From Clostridiales bacterium (GTDB taxonomy: Bacteria > Bacillota > Clostridia > Christensenellales > Aristaeellaceae), in the NCBI GenBank assembly GCA_004556985.1, contig SFFC01000009.1:1-38110 (forward strand): 38,110 nt of DNA, written 5' to 3'. The translations under genes were made by a program, and so were the position numbers. Numbering within the stretch: the first letter of the stretch is position 1; each line of letters begins with the position of its first letter. Below the pieces are notes generated by a model, which saw nothing but the letters and a program-made list of their open reading frames with translations, was not told where the DNA came from and ran no database searches. Positions 25,143 through 35,776 of this stretch are shown here, piece after piece.

Positions 25143-26096
25143 ATGAAATTCTTTGTGACAGGCGTCAATGGCCAGCTTGGCCATGACGTCATGAATGAAT
25201 TGGCCCAAAGAGGCCACGAGGGTGTCGGCTCCGATCTCGCCAAGTCCTATGCCGGCGTGGCGGACGACTCCGCCGTGACGAAAATGCCCTATCTCGCGCT
25301 GGATATTACCGACCGGGAAGCCGTTCAAAAGGCCCTTGAAGAGGTCAGACCCGATGCCGTCATCCATTGTGCGGCCTGGACGGCCGTGGATCTGGCCGAG
25401 GATGAGGACAAGGTCGAAACAGTCCGTGCCGTAAACGCCGGAGGAACCCGGAATATCGCGCAAGCCTGCAGAGGGCTGGATTGCAAGTTGCTCTATCTGT
25501 CCACAGACTATGTGTTTGACGGGCAGGGAACGGAGCCCTGGAAGCCGGATTGCAAGAGATACAGGCCTTTGAATGTCTATGGGCAGACGAAGCTGGAGGG
25601 GGAGCTGGCGGTTGCCGGGATCCTGGAAAAATACTTCATCGTCAGGATTGCCTGGGTCTTTGGGCTCAACGGCAGGAACTTCATCAGAACGATGATCGGC
25701 GTTGGCAAGAACCATGACGAGGTGCGCGTGGTCAATGACCAGATCGGCACGCCCACCTACACGTTTGATCTGGCGCGGCTCCTGGTGGATATGTGCGAAA
25801 CGGAGAAATACGGCTATTACCATGCGACCAATGCCGAGGTTGACGAAGAAGAGGCCGAAAAGACCGGCTGCAAGGCCGGCTATATCTCCTGGTATGATTT
25901 CTGCTGCGAGTTTTACAGGCAGTATGGCCTCAAGACGAAGGTCACGCCTGTGACCACGGAGCAATACGGCCAGAGCAAAGCGGCCCGCCCGGCAAATAGC
26001 CGGCTGGACAAGAGCAAGCTGCTTCAAAACGGATTTCAGCCGCTTCCTACCTGGCAGGACGCTGTCCGCCGGTACCTGCAGGAAGCACAGCTGTAA
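25143..26096 (+). CDS. rmlD: dTDP-4-dehydrorhamnose reductase
   Basis: A 317-residue reductase that performs the final step to dTDP-L-rhamnose. The NAD(P) motif is G7-x-x-G10-x-x-G13 (VTGVNGQLG), followed by STDYVFDG (120-127) and the catalytic Y146-GQT-K150. The length is a little above the usual 280-300 because of an extra segment near 30-48 and an acidic stretch (TNAEVDEEEAEKTG) late in the protein. I use the ATG at 25143; an ATG at 25134 adds only three residues and has its purine-rich site too close. The gene order A-B-D-C differs from the common A-C-B-D order. Confidence 0.95.
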   Translation: MKFFVTGVNGQLGHDVMNELAQRGHEGVGSDLAKSYAGVADDSAVTKMPYLALDITDREAVQKALEEVRPDAVIHCAAWTAVDLAEDEDKVETVRAVNAGGTRNIAQACRGLDCKLLYLSTDYVFDGQGTEPWKPDCKRYRPLNVYGQTKLEGELAVAGILEKYFIVRIAWVFGLNGRNFIRTMIGVGKNHDEVRVVNDQIGTPTYTFDLARLLVDMCETEKYGYYHATNAEVDEEEAEKTGCKAGYISWYDFCCEFYRQYGLKTKVTPVTTEQYGQSKAARPANSRLDKSKLLQNGFQPLPTWQDAVRRYLQEAQL

Positions 26097-26122
26097 CGAC
26101 AGAGAAAACCGGAGATGAGACG

Positions 26123-26728
26123 ATGGGACAGATTCAGGTAGAAAAGGACCTGGGCGGCATTGAAGGGCTTTGCGTCATTACGCCTGCCGTGCATGGGGAT
26201 GACCGCGGCTATTTCATGGAGACATACAGTCGCCGGGATATGGAAGAAAACGGGCTTTACATCGATTTTGTTCAGGACAATCAGTCCATGAGCGCAAAAG
26301 GCGTGCTTCGCGGGCTCCATTTCCAGAAGAGCTTTCCGCAGGCCAAGCTGGTTCGGGTGATTCAGGGCGCCGTGTTCGACGTCGCGGTAGATCTGCGCTC
26401 CGGCAGCGAAACCTACGGAAAGTGGTATAGCGTTGAGCTGACGGCAGAGAATAAAAAGCAATTCCTGATTCCCAGAGGCTTTGCCCATGGGTTCCTCGTG
26501 CTGAGCGATGAAGCAGAGTTCTGCTACAAATGCGATGACTTTTATCATCCCAATGATGAAGGCGGCCTGGCCTGGAACGATCCGGAGATCGGCATCGAAT
26601 GGCCGGGAATTGAGGGAGAATACAGGGGCACGGCAAATGCCGAGGGATACAGTCTGGAGGGCGCGGCGCTCAAGCTGAGCGAAAAGGATCAGAGATGGCT
26701 CGGATTGAAGGACACGTTTACGTTTTAA
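26123..26728 (+). CDS. rmlC: dTDP-4-dehydrorhamnose 3,5-epimerase
   Basis: A 201-residue cupin epimerase that inverts C3 and C5 of dTDP-4-keto-6-deoxyglucose before RmlD reduces it. Signatures are DDRGYFMETY (26-35), the catalytic histidine H66 in VLRGLHFQ, and PRGFAHGFLVLSD. The length is slightly above the typical 180-190. The ATG at 26123 has CGGAG eight bases upstream. It is the last gene of the locus; a 128-base gap with the lon promoter follows, and I see no T-run terminator between them, so some read-through into lon is possible. Confidence 0.96.
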   Translation: MGQIQVEKDLGGIEGLCVITPAVHGDDRGYFMETYSRRDMEENGLYIDFVQDNQSMSAKGVLRGLHFQKSFPQAKLVRVIQGAVFDVAVDLRSGSETYGKWYSVELTAENKKQFLIPRGFAHGFLVLSDEAEFCYKCDDFYHPNDEGGLAWNDPEIGIEWPGIEGEYRGTANAEGYSLEGAALKLSEKDQRWLGLKDTFTF

Positions 26729-26771
26729 AGGGCAAGGCGGTTTCCTCCAAACATTGGTCATCCCCCTCATG

Positions 26772-26800
26772 TTGCAAAAACCGCGCCATTCAGGTATAAT
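26772..26800 (+). promoter_or_regulatory. Promoter of lon
   Basis: TTGCAA (26772-26777) and TATAAT (26795-26800) are separated by 17 bp. No CIRCE (HrcA) or CtsR-type tandem repeat is visible, so heat-shock control of these kinds is not supported. Confidence 0.78.
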
Positions 26801-26809
26801 ACGAGCGGA

Positions 26810-26848
26810 CCGGCGCGAGCCTTACGAATCGGCGCCGGATGAAGGAGG
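26810..26848 (+). promoter_or_regulatory. lon leader hairpin and ribosome binding site that sets a TTG start
   Basis: CCGGCGC (26810-26816) and GCGCCGG (26832-26838) are perfect arms of a 5'-leader hairpin ending three bases before AAGGAGG (26842-26848). That ribosome binding site lies eight bases before TTG 26857, whereas ATG 26839 precedes it. TTG is therefore the likely start. Confidence 0.6.
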
Positions 26849-26856
26849 AACAGGCA

Positions 26857-29265
<2,409 letters not shown>

Positions 29266-29281
29266 GCAAAGGAGAAACGCG

Positions 29282-29920
29282 ATGATTGTCAAACGCGCGG
29301 ACTTTATCACCTCGATGAAGGAATACGGGGATTATCCCGGCAAGGGCGGCCCCGAGGTGGCCTTCGCGGGCAAGAGCAACGTCGGCAAGTCGTCGATGAT
29401 CAACCGGCTGACCAACCGAGGCAAGCTCGCGCGCACGAGCGCGACGCCCGGCAAGACGCGGCTCATCAACGTCTACCGGATCAACGACGAGCTGAACTTC
29501 ATCGATCTGCCCGGCTACGGCTTTGCGAAGGTCAGCAAGGAGGAGAAGCTCTCCTGGGGCCGGATGATGCAGAATTATTTTGCCACGACGGAGGATCTCT
29601 GCCACGTCTTTCATCTGGTCGACATCCGCCATGAGCCCAGCCAGGAGGACAGGGAGATGAATCTCTTCCTGCGTCAGGCGGAGATTCCCTTCACGGTCGT
29701 CGCTACCAAGGCGGACAAGATCAGCCGCGGGGCGAGGCTCAAGTACATCACGCCGATCTGCCGTGCGCTGGCCGTACAGCCCTGGCAGGTGATCCCGTTC
29801 TCCGCCGAGGATGGAACGGGGAGAGAAGAGCTGCTTGAGCGCATCGAGCAGGTCTGCTATACCGCCGTCGAGGAGGGCGGAGAATCGGATGCGCAGCAAC
29901 CCGCGACGGAACGGGATTGA
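29282..29920 (+). CDS. engB: Ribosome biogenesis GTP-binding protein EngB (YsxC/YihA)
   Basis: A 212-residue essential small GTPase needed for late assembly of the large ribosomal subunit. The G motifs are in order: G1 GKSNVGKS (30-37), G2 region TSATPGKT (52-59), G3 DLPGYG (75-80), G4 TKADK (142-146), and a G5-like PFSAEDGTG. The length is typical (about 195-215), with a slightly extended acidic tail. The ATG at 29282 follows AAAGGAGAAACGCG. It is co-transcribed with lon and followed by a strong terminator. Confidence 0.97.
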   Translation: MIVKRADFITSMKEYGDYPGKGGPEVAFAGKSNVGKSSMINRLTNRGKLARTSATPGKTRLINVYRINDELNFIDLPGYGFAKVSKEEKLSWGRMMQNYFATTEDLCHVFHLVDIRHEPSQEDREMNLFLRQAEIPFTVVATKADKISRGARLKYITPICRALAVQPWQVIPFSAEDGTGREELLERIEQVCYTAVEEGGESDAQQPATERD

Positions 29921-29988
29921 TTCGCAAAGCAACCGTTTATCGTTCGGGCGGGACGAAAATGTCAAGCGATTCCCGAAACCATATCTCC

Positions 29989-30022
29989 AAAGCGCCCCTA
30001 TGCGCATGAAAGGGGCGCTTTT
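29989..30022 (+). terminator. Terminator of the lon-engB unit
   Basis: An 11-bp stem (AAAGCGCCCCT, 29989-29999, with AGGGGCGCTTT, 30011-30021) and an 11-base loop, ending in TTTT. It lies about 70 bases after the engB stop. Confidence 0.8.
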
Positions 30023-30053
30023 CTGCGCCGTTTGACGAAAAAAACAGGATGCC

Positions 30054-30096
30054 TTTACAAGAAAAAGGGCCTGTGATAGAATGCCAAGGTACCTTG
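30054..30096 (+). promoter_or_regulatory. Promoter and palindromic operator of the MarR-ABC operon
   Basis: TTTACA (30054-30059) and TAGAAT (30077-30082) are separated by 17 bp. Directly after, a perfect 12-base palindrome CAAGGTACCTTG (30085-30096) covers the expected transcription start. A dyad here, just ahead of a MarR gene, is the usual position for autorepression. Confidence 0.75.
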
Positions 30097-30135
30097 ATAG
30101 AAAATGCGGATAAAGCTGGAAAAGGGGGATTGGCC

Positions 30136-30576
30136 ATGACGATGGACGACAGGCTGGTGTGCCAGTTCAGGGATATCGGTCATACGCTGCACAGCGTCTC
30201 CGAGGGCCGTGGAGGGCAGAAGCGCATTTTGATTCTTCTGCTGGAGGCGGGCCCAATGACGCAGCGGGAATTGACGAGCAGGCTGCGCATTCAGCCCGGC
30301 TCGGCGAGCGAGGTGATCGGCAAGCTCGAGGTGGCGGGTCTCCTGGAGAGAACGCCCAGCAGCGAGGACAAGCGAACTACTGATGTGCGGCTGACGCAGG
30401 CGGGCCTTGCGGCGGCCCGGGAGGCCAGAGAAGCCAGGGCGCAGAGAAACGAGAGGATGTTTGCCTGCCTGACGGAGGAGGAAAAGGAGACTGCGCTTTC
30501 GCTGCTGCAGAAGATCAATGCCTGGTGGGACGTGCAGTTCCGCGAAAGCGGCGCGGAAGATGGGAGACACTCGTGA
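30136..30576 (+). CDS. MarR-family transcriptional regulator
   Basis: A 146-residue winged-helix regulator. The core is seen in ILILLLEAGPMTQRELTSRL, the recognition helix in IQPGSASEVIGKLEVAGLLER, and the wing in SSEDKRTTDVRLTQAG. The long terminal helices for dimerisation are present. MarR proteins bind palindromes and release on binding small aromatic or lipophilic compounds. The ATG at 30136 follows AAAGGGGG by seven bases; a longer frame begins upstream inside the promoter and is not used. It lies 13 bases before the first ABC exporter gene and almost surely controls the operon through the dyad at 30085-30096. Confidence 0.92.
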   Translation: MTMDDRLVCQFRDIGHTLHSVSEGRGGQKRILILLLEAGPMTQRELTSRLRIQPGSASEVIGKLEVAGLLERTPSSEDKRTTDVRLTQAGLAAAREAREARAQRNERMFACLTEEEKETALSLLQKINAWWDVQFRESGAEDGRHS

Positions 30577-30589
30577 CGGAGGCATGCGC

Positions 30590-32326
30590 ATGTGGTCATA
30601 TATCAAAAAGTACCTGCATGTTGCCGTGATCGCGGCGGCGTTCATGGTCGGCGAGGTGCTGATGGATCTGATTCAGCCGGGGCTGATGAGCAGGATCGTC
30701 GATGACGGCGTGCTCGGCACGAGCAGCGGTGGGATCGGGAACCTGGAGATCGTCTGGAGCGTCGGACTTCAGATGATCGTCCTCGTGCTCTTTGGCGGGC
30801 TCTGCGGTTCGCTCAACAACGTGTTCGTGCATATCGCGAGCCAGAATATCGGCAACGAGATGCGGAAGGACTGCTTTCGCCGGATCATGACCTTCTCCTT
30901 CCCGCAGACGGCGCAGTACGGCACGGGCTCGCTGGTGACCCGTGTCACCAACGACATCACGCAGGTGCAGAACTTCATCTCTCTGTTCATCCGGGGTATG
31001 ATCCGCACCTCCATGCTCACGTTCGGCAGCATGTACTTCATGTTCCGGCTCAACCATCGCTTTGGCCTCGTGGTCATCTGCGGCTTCCCGTTCATTGTCG
31101 GCGTGCTGGCCGTCTGTCTGTCTCTGGCCAATCCGCTGTTCATCCGGCTGCAGGCCGAGCTGGACAGGATCAACGCCATCATGCAGGAGGATGTCTCCGG
31201 CATTCGCATCATCAAGGCCTGCGTGCGCGAGGCCTATGAGAAGCTCCGCTTCGGCAAGGCGAACGACGCGCTGATCAGGACGCAGCTGCATGTGCTGACG
31301 ATCTTCGCCTTCATGAATCCGATCGTCAACGTGCTGATGTATGTGGTCGTCGCGGTGATCCTGATGCTGGGCTCCTACGAGGTCGGCATGGGCAGCGCCA
31401 CGCCGGGCCAGATCATGGCGGCGATCACCTATACGACGCAGCTGCTCAACGGCATATTGATGCTGGTGATGCTCTTTCAGGGCATTTCGCGCGGCTATGC
31501 CTCCTGGAAGCGCGTGAAGGAGATCCTCCTCAGCGAGCCGCAGCTCAGGGACGGCGGCTTTGACGGGAAGACGGCTCTTCACGGGCGGATCGAGCTTCGC
31601 GACGTGTCCTTCGCCTATCCGGGCAGCCGGCAGGAGATCCTGAGCCATGTGAACCTGACGATCGAGCCGGGCGAGACGGTCGCCATCATGGGCGCCACGG
31701 GCTGCGGAAAGTCCACGCTGATGAACCTGATCCCCCGGTTTTACGACGTGACCGGCGGCGCTGTGCTCGTCGACGGCGTCGACGTGCGCGAGTATGACCT
31801 CAAGGCGCTGCGCGGGAAGATCGCTGTGGCGCTGCAAAAGAGCGAGCTGTTCAGCGTCTCCATCGCGGAGAACATCGCCTGGGGCAGGGAGGATGCGCCG
31901 CGCGGGGACATTGAGCGGGCGGCAGGCATTGCGCAGGCGGATGAGTTCATCCGCTCGACGCCGGAGGGGTATGACACGATGGTCGCCGAGCGGGGCACGA
32001 GCCTCTCCGGCGGACAGAAGCAGCGCATCTCGATCGCCCGTGCGGTTGTCAAGGATGCGGAGATTCTGATCTTCGATGACTCGACCAGCGCGCTTGACCT
32101 CAAGACGGAGGCGGATCTCTACGCGGCGCTCAAGGCCGAAAACCCGAAGAGCACGAAGGTGATCATCGCGCAGCGCATCGCGTCGGTTCGCCGGGCAGAT
32201 CGCATCGTCGTGCTGGAGGGCGGGCACATTGCCGCCTGCGGCACGCATGACGGGCTGATGGCCTCCTGCGCCGCCTATCGGGATATTGTCGATTCGCAGA
32301 TGGGAGAGGAGGAGCCGCATGAGTGA
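30590..32326 (+). CDS. ABC exporter half-transporter, catalytically degenerate subunit
   Basis: A 578-residue multidrug-type ABC half-transporter: six membrane helices (about 1-310) then a nucleotide-binding domain. Walker A is GATGCGKS (368-375) and the signature is canonical, LSGGQKQ (472-478). The Walker B end reads LIFDDSTSALD, with aspartate (D497) where the catalytic glutamate should be, and the switch histidine is replaced by glutamine (Q528, IIAQRIAS). This is the pattern of the non-hydrolysing half of heterodimeric exporters such as TM287/288, LmrCD and BmrCD. The ATG at 30590 has GGAGG seven bases upstream, a better spacing than the ATG at 30584. It overlaps the next gene by eight bases. 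The exported compound is unknown. Confidence 0.93.
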   Translation: MWSYIKKYLHVAVIAAAFMVGEVLMDLIQPGLMSRIVDDGVLGTSSGGIGNLEIVWSVGLQMIVLVLFGGLCGSLNNVFVHIASQNIGNEMRKDCFRRIMTFSFPQTAQYGTGSLVTRVTNDITQVQNFISLFIRGMIRTSMLTFGSMYFMFRLNHRFGLVVICGFPFIVGVLAVCLSLANPLFIRLQAELDRINAIMQEDVSGIRIIKACVREAYEKLRFGKANDALIRTQLHVLTIFAFMNPIVNVLMYVVVAVILMLGSYEVGMGSATPGQIMAAITYTTQLLNGILMLVMLFQGISRGYASWKRVKEILLSEPQLRDGGFDGKTALHGRIELRDVSFAYPGSRQEILSHVNLTIEPGETVAIMGATGCGKSTLMNLIPRFYDVTGGAVLVDGVDVREYDLKALRGKIAVALQKSELFSVSIAENIAWGREDAPRGDIERAAGIAQADEFIRSTPEGYDTMVAERGTSLSGGQKQRISIARAVVKDAEILIFDDSTSALDLKTEADLYAALKAENPKSTKVIIAQRIASVRRADRIVVLEGGHIAACGTHDGLMASCAAYRDIVDSQMGEEEPHE

Positions 32327-34127
32327 GAAGAAGCCGATCGAGAACCGCGTGCCCGGCATGGTTCGCGGCCCACGGTTTGCCGAGGTCGAGCACGCGCAGA
32401 ATGTGGGCGCGACCATGAAGCGGTTGGCGATGTATTTCGCGAAGGAAAAGCGCATGGTGGGCTGCATGCTGCACGTCGTCGTGCTGGGCACGCTTTGCGG
32501 CGTGATCGCGCCGAGCCTGCAGAGCCGGGCGATTGACATCATCGCGGGCGCTGCGGCGGGCAGCCTGGTTCGCGCCGTTCTGGCGATGCTGCTTGCGTAT
32601 CTGCTTTACAGCGCCTGCCAGCTGCTTCAGAGCCTGGTCAGCGCGCGGCTCAGCCAGCGGATCGTGCGCCGGCTGCGCGAAGAGCTCTTTGCGAGGATCA
32701 TCGATGTCCCCGTCCGTTATCTGGACACGCATTCCCACGGCGACGTCATGAGCCGCATGACCAACGACATCGAGAACATCTCCACGACGGTCTCCCAGTC
32801 ATTGCCCTCGCTGTTTTCGGGCGTGCTGACGATCATCGGCACGGCGGCGATCATGCTCGCCTTCTGCTGGCAGCTCGCGCTGCTCAGCTGCGCGACCGTC
32901 GTGCTGACTGTGCTGACGACGATGTTCCTCTCCAGGCAGGTTCGCCTGTATTCGCGCCGGCGGCAGATGCTGCTCGGCCGGCTCAACGGCACCGTTGAAG
33001 AGATGATCTCAGGGTTTCGCACGGTCGTCGCCTATAACCATCAGGACCGGACGACGCAGGAATTCTGCGAGACCTCCGATCTGCTGACCAAGGCGGGCAT
33101 CCGCACGGACATTATGAGCGGCATCATGGGCCCGATCATGAACTGCATCGGCAACATCGGCTTCGTCATCATCGCAGCGTTTGGTGGGTATTTTGCGATT
33201 CACGGGCTGATCTCCGTGGGCGTCATCTCGGCATTCATCGTCTACGCCAAGCAGTTCAGCCGCCCGATCAACGAGATCGCGCAGATCTACGGCCAGCTTC
33301 AGACGGCCATCGCGGGCGCGGAGCGCGTCTTTGCTGTGCTCGACGAGGAGGCCGAGGTGATGCAGGGCGAGGCGCTCCGGGCGGACAAGGGCGCGAGCGT
33401 CTCCTTTGAGCACGTGGATTTCTCCTACATTCCCGGCCATCGCGTGCTGCGCGATTTCACGCTGACCGTGCCCTCCGGCAAAAAGGTCGCGCTCGTCGGC
33501 GCGACGGGAAGCGGCAAGACGACGGTTGTCAACCTCCTGATGCGCTTTTACGACGTCGACAGCGGCGACATCCGCATCGACGGCCAGCGGCTTGTGGATA
33601 TCGCGCGCGGGAGCCTGCGCAAGGACGTCGCCATCGTCCTGCAGGACACGGTGCTCTTCGCCGACACCGTGCGAAGCAATCTGACCTATAACAACGCGGA
33701 GGCGACGCCGGAGAAGCTCGACGAGGCCGTGGAGATGAGCCGCTGCCGCGAGATGATCGACCACCTGCCGCAGGGCTATGACACGATGCTCGCCGCCTCA
33801 GGCGCCAATATCAGCCAGGGTCAGCGCCAGCTGCTCGCCATCGCGCGCGCGTTTGTCGCCGACCCAAAGATCCTGATCCTCGACGAGGCGACCTCCAACG
33901 TCGACACGCGCACGGAGAAGGCGATCCAGAGCGCGATGCAGCGCATCATGCAGGGCAGAACGAGCATCGTCATCGCGCACAGGCTTTCGACGATCCGCGA
34001 CGCCGATCAGATCGTCGTCATGGACCACGGGCGGATCGTGGAGCAGGGCAGCCACGACGCGCTGCTTCATCAGCAGGGCAAGTACTACGAGCTCTACATG
34101 ACGCAGTTCGCGGGCTTCGCGACCTGA
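32319..34127 (+). CDS. ABC exporter half-transporter, catalytically competent subunit
   Basis: A 602-residue partner of the preceding half-transporter. An extended N-terminus (about 1-45) precedes six membrane helices and the nucleotide-binding domain. Walker A is GATGSGKT (394-401), Walker B ILILDEATSNVD with catalytic E523, and the switch histidine is H554 (IVIAHRLST). The signature is altered to ISQGQRQ (498-504). So the degenerate site pairs this subunit's signature with the first subunit's Walker motifs, and the intact site pairs the reverse. The ATG at 32319 follows GAGGAGG and overlaps the upstream stop by eight bases, favouring equal synthesis. The operon ends at the terminator near 34287. 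Confidence 0.95.
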   Translation: MSEKKPIENRVPGMVRGPRFAEVEHAQNVGATMKRLAMYFAKEKRMVGCMLHVVVLGTLCGVIAPSLQSRAIDIIAGAAAGSLVRAVLAMLLAYLLYSACQLLQSLVSARLSQRIVRRLREELFARIIDVPVRYLDTHSHGDVMSRMTNDIENISTTVSQSLPSLFSGVLTIIGTAAIMLAFCWQLALLSCATVVLTVLTTMFLSRQVRLYSRRRQMLLGRLNGTVEEMISGFRTVVAYNHQDRTTQEFCETSDLLTKAGIRTDIMSGIMGPIMNCIGNIGFVIIAAFGGYFAIHGLISVGVISAFIVYAKQFSRPINEIAQIYGQLQTAIAGAERVFAVLDEEAEVMQGEALRADKGASVSFEHVDFSYIPGHRVLRDFTLTVPSGKKVALVGATGSGKTTVVNLLMRFYDVDSGDIRIDGQRLVDIARGSLRKDVAIVLQDTVLFADTVRSNLTYNNAEATPEKLDEAVEMSRCREMIDHLPQGYDTMLAASGANISQGQRQLLAIARAFVADPKILILDEATSNVDTRTEKAIQSAMQRIMQGRTSIVIAHRLSTIRDADQIVVMDHGRIVEQGSHDALLHQQGKYYELYMTQFAGFAT

Positions 34128-34156
34128 CATGGATAAGCGCAAAGCGAAGAAGGGGT

Positions 34157-34256
34157 CAAGGGGCGAAGTCCCTTGGCGGGTTATAGGGCGGCAGCCCTAT
34201 CGTACTCCTGATCAAATCCAAAGTGCAGTCTCAGAGCAGGCTGCGCAGCAGCCTGC
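34157..34256. repeat. Three intergenic hairpins
   Basis: In the 305-base gap between the ABC operon and pepC there are three perfect hairpins: CAAGGG/CCCTTG (34157-34175), ATAGGGC/GCCCTAT (34183-34200) and GCAGGCTGC/GCAGCCTGC (34236-34256). No gene or T-run accompanies them. They may be a dispersed repeat or a structured RNA. Confidence 0.55.
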
Positions 34257-34286
34257 GATGGAGACGGGTTGGGTTTGCAAGGTATA

Positions 34287-34328
34287 AAAAAGGACTGACC
34301 GCCTTTTTGAAGCGGATCAGTCCTTTTT
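34287..34328. terminator. Bidirectional terminator between the ABC operon and pepC
   Basis: The stem joins AAAAAGGACTGA plus CCGC with GCGG plus TCAGTCCTTTTT, with one bulged base and a loop of about nine bases. It is bordered by A-runs on the left and T-runs on the right, so it can stop transcripts in both directions. Confidence 0.88.
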
Positions 34329-34415
34329 GGTGCTGTTTTACTCTGTAAGTTCATCTGCAAGGCTTCGGTCTCGGGCACAAAGCAACTGGACAACCATCAC
34401 TTCGTCGGAAATGCC

Positions 34416-34432
34416 ACCGGCATCATGCCGGT
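34416..34432 (-). repeat. Perfect dyad at the pepC stop codon
   Basis: ACCGGCAT-C-ATGCCGGT (34416-34432) is a perfect 8-1-8 palindrome ending directly against the pepC stop codon (34433-34435). It could be a protein-binding site or, with a few pairs opened, an RNA hairpin in the 3' end of the transcript. Confidence 0.4.
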
Positions 34433-35761
34433 TTAGTCGGCCAGCGTGCCCATCGGATCCCAGGGCTCCAGCACGATCGGCTCCTGCGCGGTGAAGCCCG
34501 CCAGCTCGCCGAGATACTCGCGCTCGACGGCCGCCTGGAAGACGTACTTGTCAAACCAGCTGTCCGAGCAGATGTAGTAGCCCTTGGTGCCGTTCTTGTC
34601 GCCCCAGCTGTTCTCGATCTTCCAGCGGTTGGGTTTGCCATCCTGGATGTTTACGCCGGTGATGACCATCGCGTGATTCATTGCGGCAAGGCCGTAGTCG
34701 AGCGAGTCCTCCTTGGAGATGGAAAGGTCGAGGCCGGAGAGCAGCTCGAAGTTGAACATGCTGTCGTCCCACAGGCCCAGCGTGCGCTCGCCGTAGTGGC
34801 CGACGTCGCTGCCGAACCAGACAACCTTGCCCGCCTCGAGCTGGCGGATGATCGCGGCCTTGAACTCCTCCATCGTCAGGCTCAGATGGACGACGTCCTT
34901 CCCACCGGCGATGTTGCCCAGCAGGCGGATGGTGAAGGTCTTGTGATAGGGCTTGTCGGCCGTCGGGGCGTGGATGATGCTGACGATGTCGTCAAGCAGC
35001 GTGCCGACATAGCGCTCGCTGAAGGTCAGCGGGGTATAGCCCGTCTCGATGTGATAGGCCTTGTCCTTGTCGACATACTCAAAGTCAAACGTCTTGGGCG
35101 GCTCGCCGTAGCAGCTGCACAGGAAGCCGTAGACCTTGCCGAGCATGTCGCTCTTCTCCGTCTGGATCGCCTCCTCGGATTCGCCGGCGGCGACCATGGC
35201 GCGCAGCTTCGCGGCCTCCACCTTGAGGCTGCGGTTGAGCACGGCGTTCATCTGGTGCGTGTTGCTCGACTGATAGGTTTCGTCAAAGGCGTCCTTGGGC
35301 ACGACGCCGTACTTGCGCACGATGTTGGCAAACATGTCCCACTGGCCGCCGTCGTGGACGCCGGTGGTGAGGATGTGCATCACCGTGCGGTCGTCGGTGG
35401 GCAGGGCGGCTGTCTGGAGGATGCTCTCCAGGAAGTAATTCGCGCGCTCAAACTTGTCCCAGAAGGCGAGATAGCTCTGGGAGAGCTCGAAGAACTCGAT
35501 GTTCTTCTCTTTGGCAATGCGCTCGCGCAGCACGTTGGTCGCGGCGAAGAGCCAGCAGCGGCCGCTGGATTTCTGGTTGGTGACCTCCATCGTCTCGATG
35601 TCGATGGAGAACTTTGGGCGCAGCGCGCCGGCCTGGCTGGAGACAAAGGCGACGTCGGCCAGGTTGGCCTTGGAGAGGGAGAGCGTCGCGAGCTGGCGCT
35701 CAGGACTCTTTCGGTAGGCCTCGGACCAGGCGGAGAGCTGCTCATGGGTGATGGGCTGCAT
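34433..35761 (-). CDS. pepC: Aminopeptidase C (bleomycin hydrolase family, C1B)
   Basis: A 442-residue cytosolic papain-like aminopeptidase that forms self-capped hexamers. The catalytic triad is complete: C69 in QKSSGRCWLFA, H363 in MNHAMVITGV and N384 in KIENSWGD. The length matches PepC (about 440-450). The C-terminal arm in this family blocks the active site to enforce aminopeptidase action; here the end reads EPWDPMGTLAD, with no extension. The ATG at 35761 has AAAGGAG nine bases upstream. It is single-gene, with its own promoter (35855-35883) and a leader that carries a 10-bp hairpin and a 10-bp tandem repeat. It probably recycles peptides for amino acids. Confidence 0.96.
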   Translation of the reverse strand: MQPITHEQLSAWSEAYRKSPERQLATLSLSKANLADVAFVSSQAGALRPKFSIDIETMEVTNQKSSGRCWLFAATNVLRERIAKEKNIEFFELSQSYLAFWDKFERANYFLESILQTAALPTDDRTVMHILTTGVHDGGQWDMFANIVRKYGVVPKDAFDETYQSSNTHQMNAVLNRSLKVEAAKLRAMVAAGESEEAIQTEKSDMLGKVYGFLCSCYGEPPKTFDFEYVDKDKAYHIETGYTPLTFSERYVGTLLDDIVSIIHAPTADKPYHKTFTIRLLGNIAGGKDVVHLSLTMEEFKAAIIRQLEAGKVVWFGSDVGHYGERTLGLWDDSMFNFELLSGLDLSISKEDSLDYGLAAMNHAMVITGVNIQDGKPNRWKIENSWGDKNGTKGYYICSDSWFDKYVFQAAVEREYLGELAGFTAQEPIVLEPWDPMGTLAD

Positions 35762-35776
35762 GGATATGAACTCCTT

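Noticed and set aside
21786..26027. A 1413-codon open frame on the minus strand opposite ugd and rmlA/B/D
   Set aside because: It lies entirely antisense to well-recognised enzymes, shows no family resemblance and arises from GC-rich codon bias that keeps stops out of the opposite frame.
26760..26840. CIRCE or CtsR heat-shock operator before lon
   Set aside because: Neither the TTAGCACTC/GAGTGCTAA pair nor the tandem GGTCAAA heptads is present.
30518..30589. N-terminal extension of the first ABC exporter gene into the MarR gene
   Set aside because: No ribosome binding site and no family match in the extension. The ATG at 30590 has correct spacing to GGAGG.
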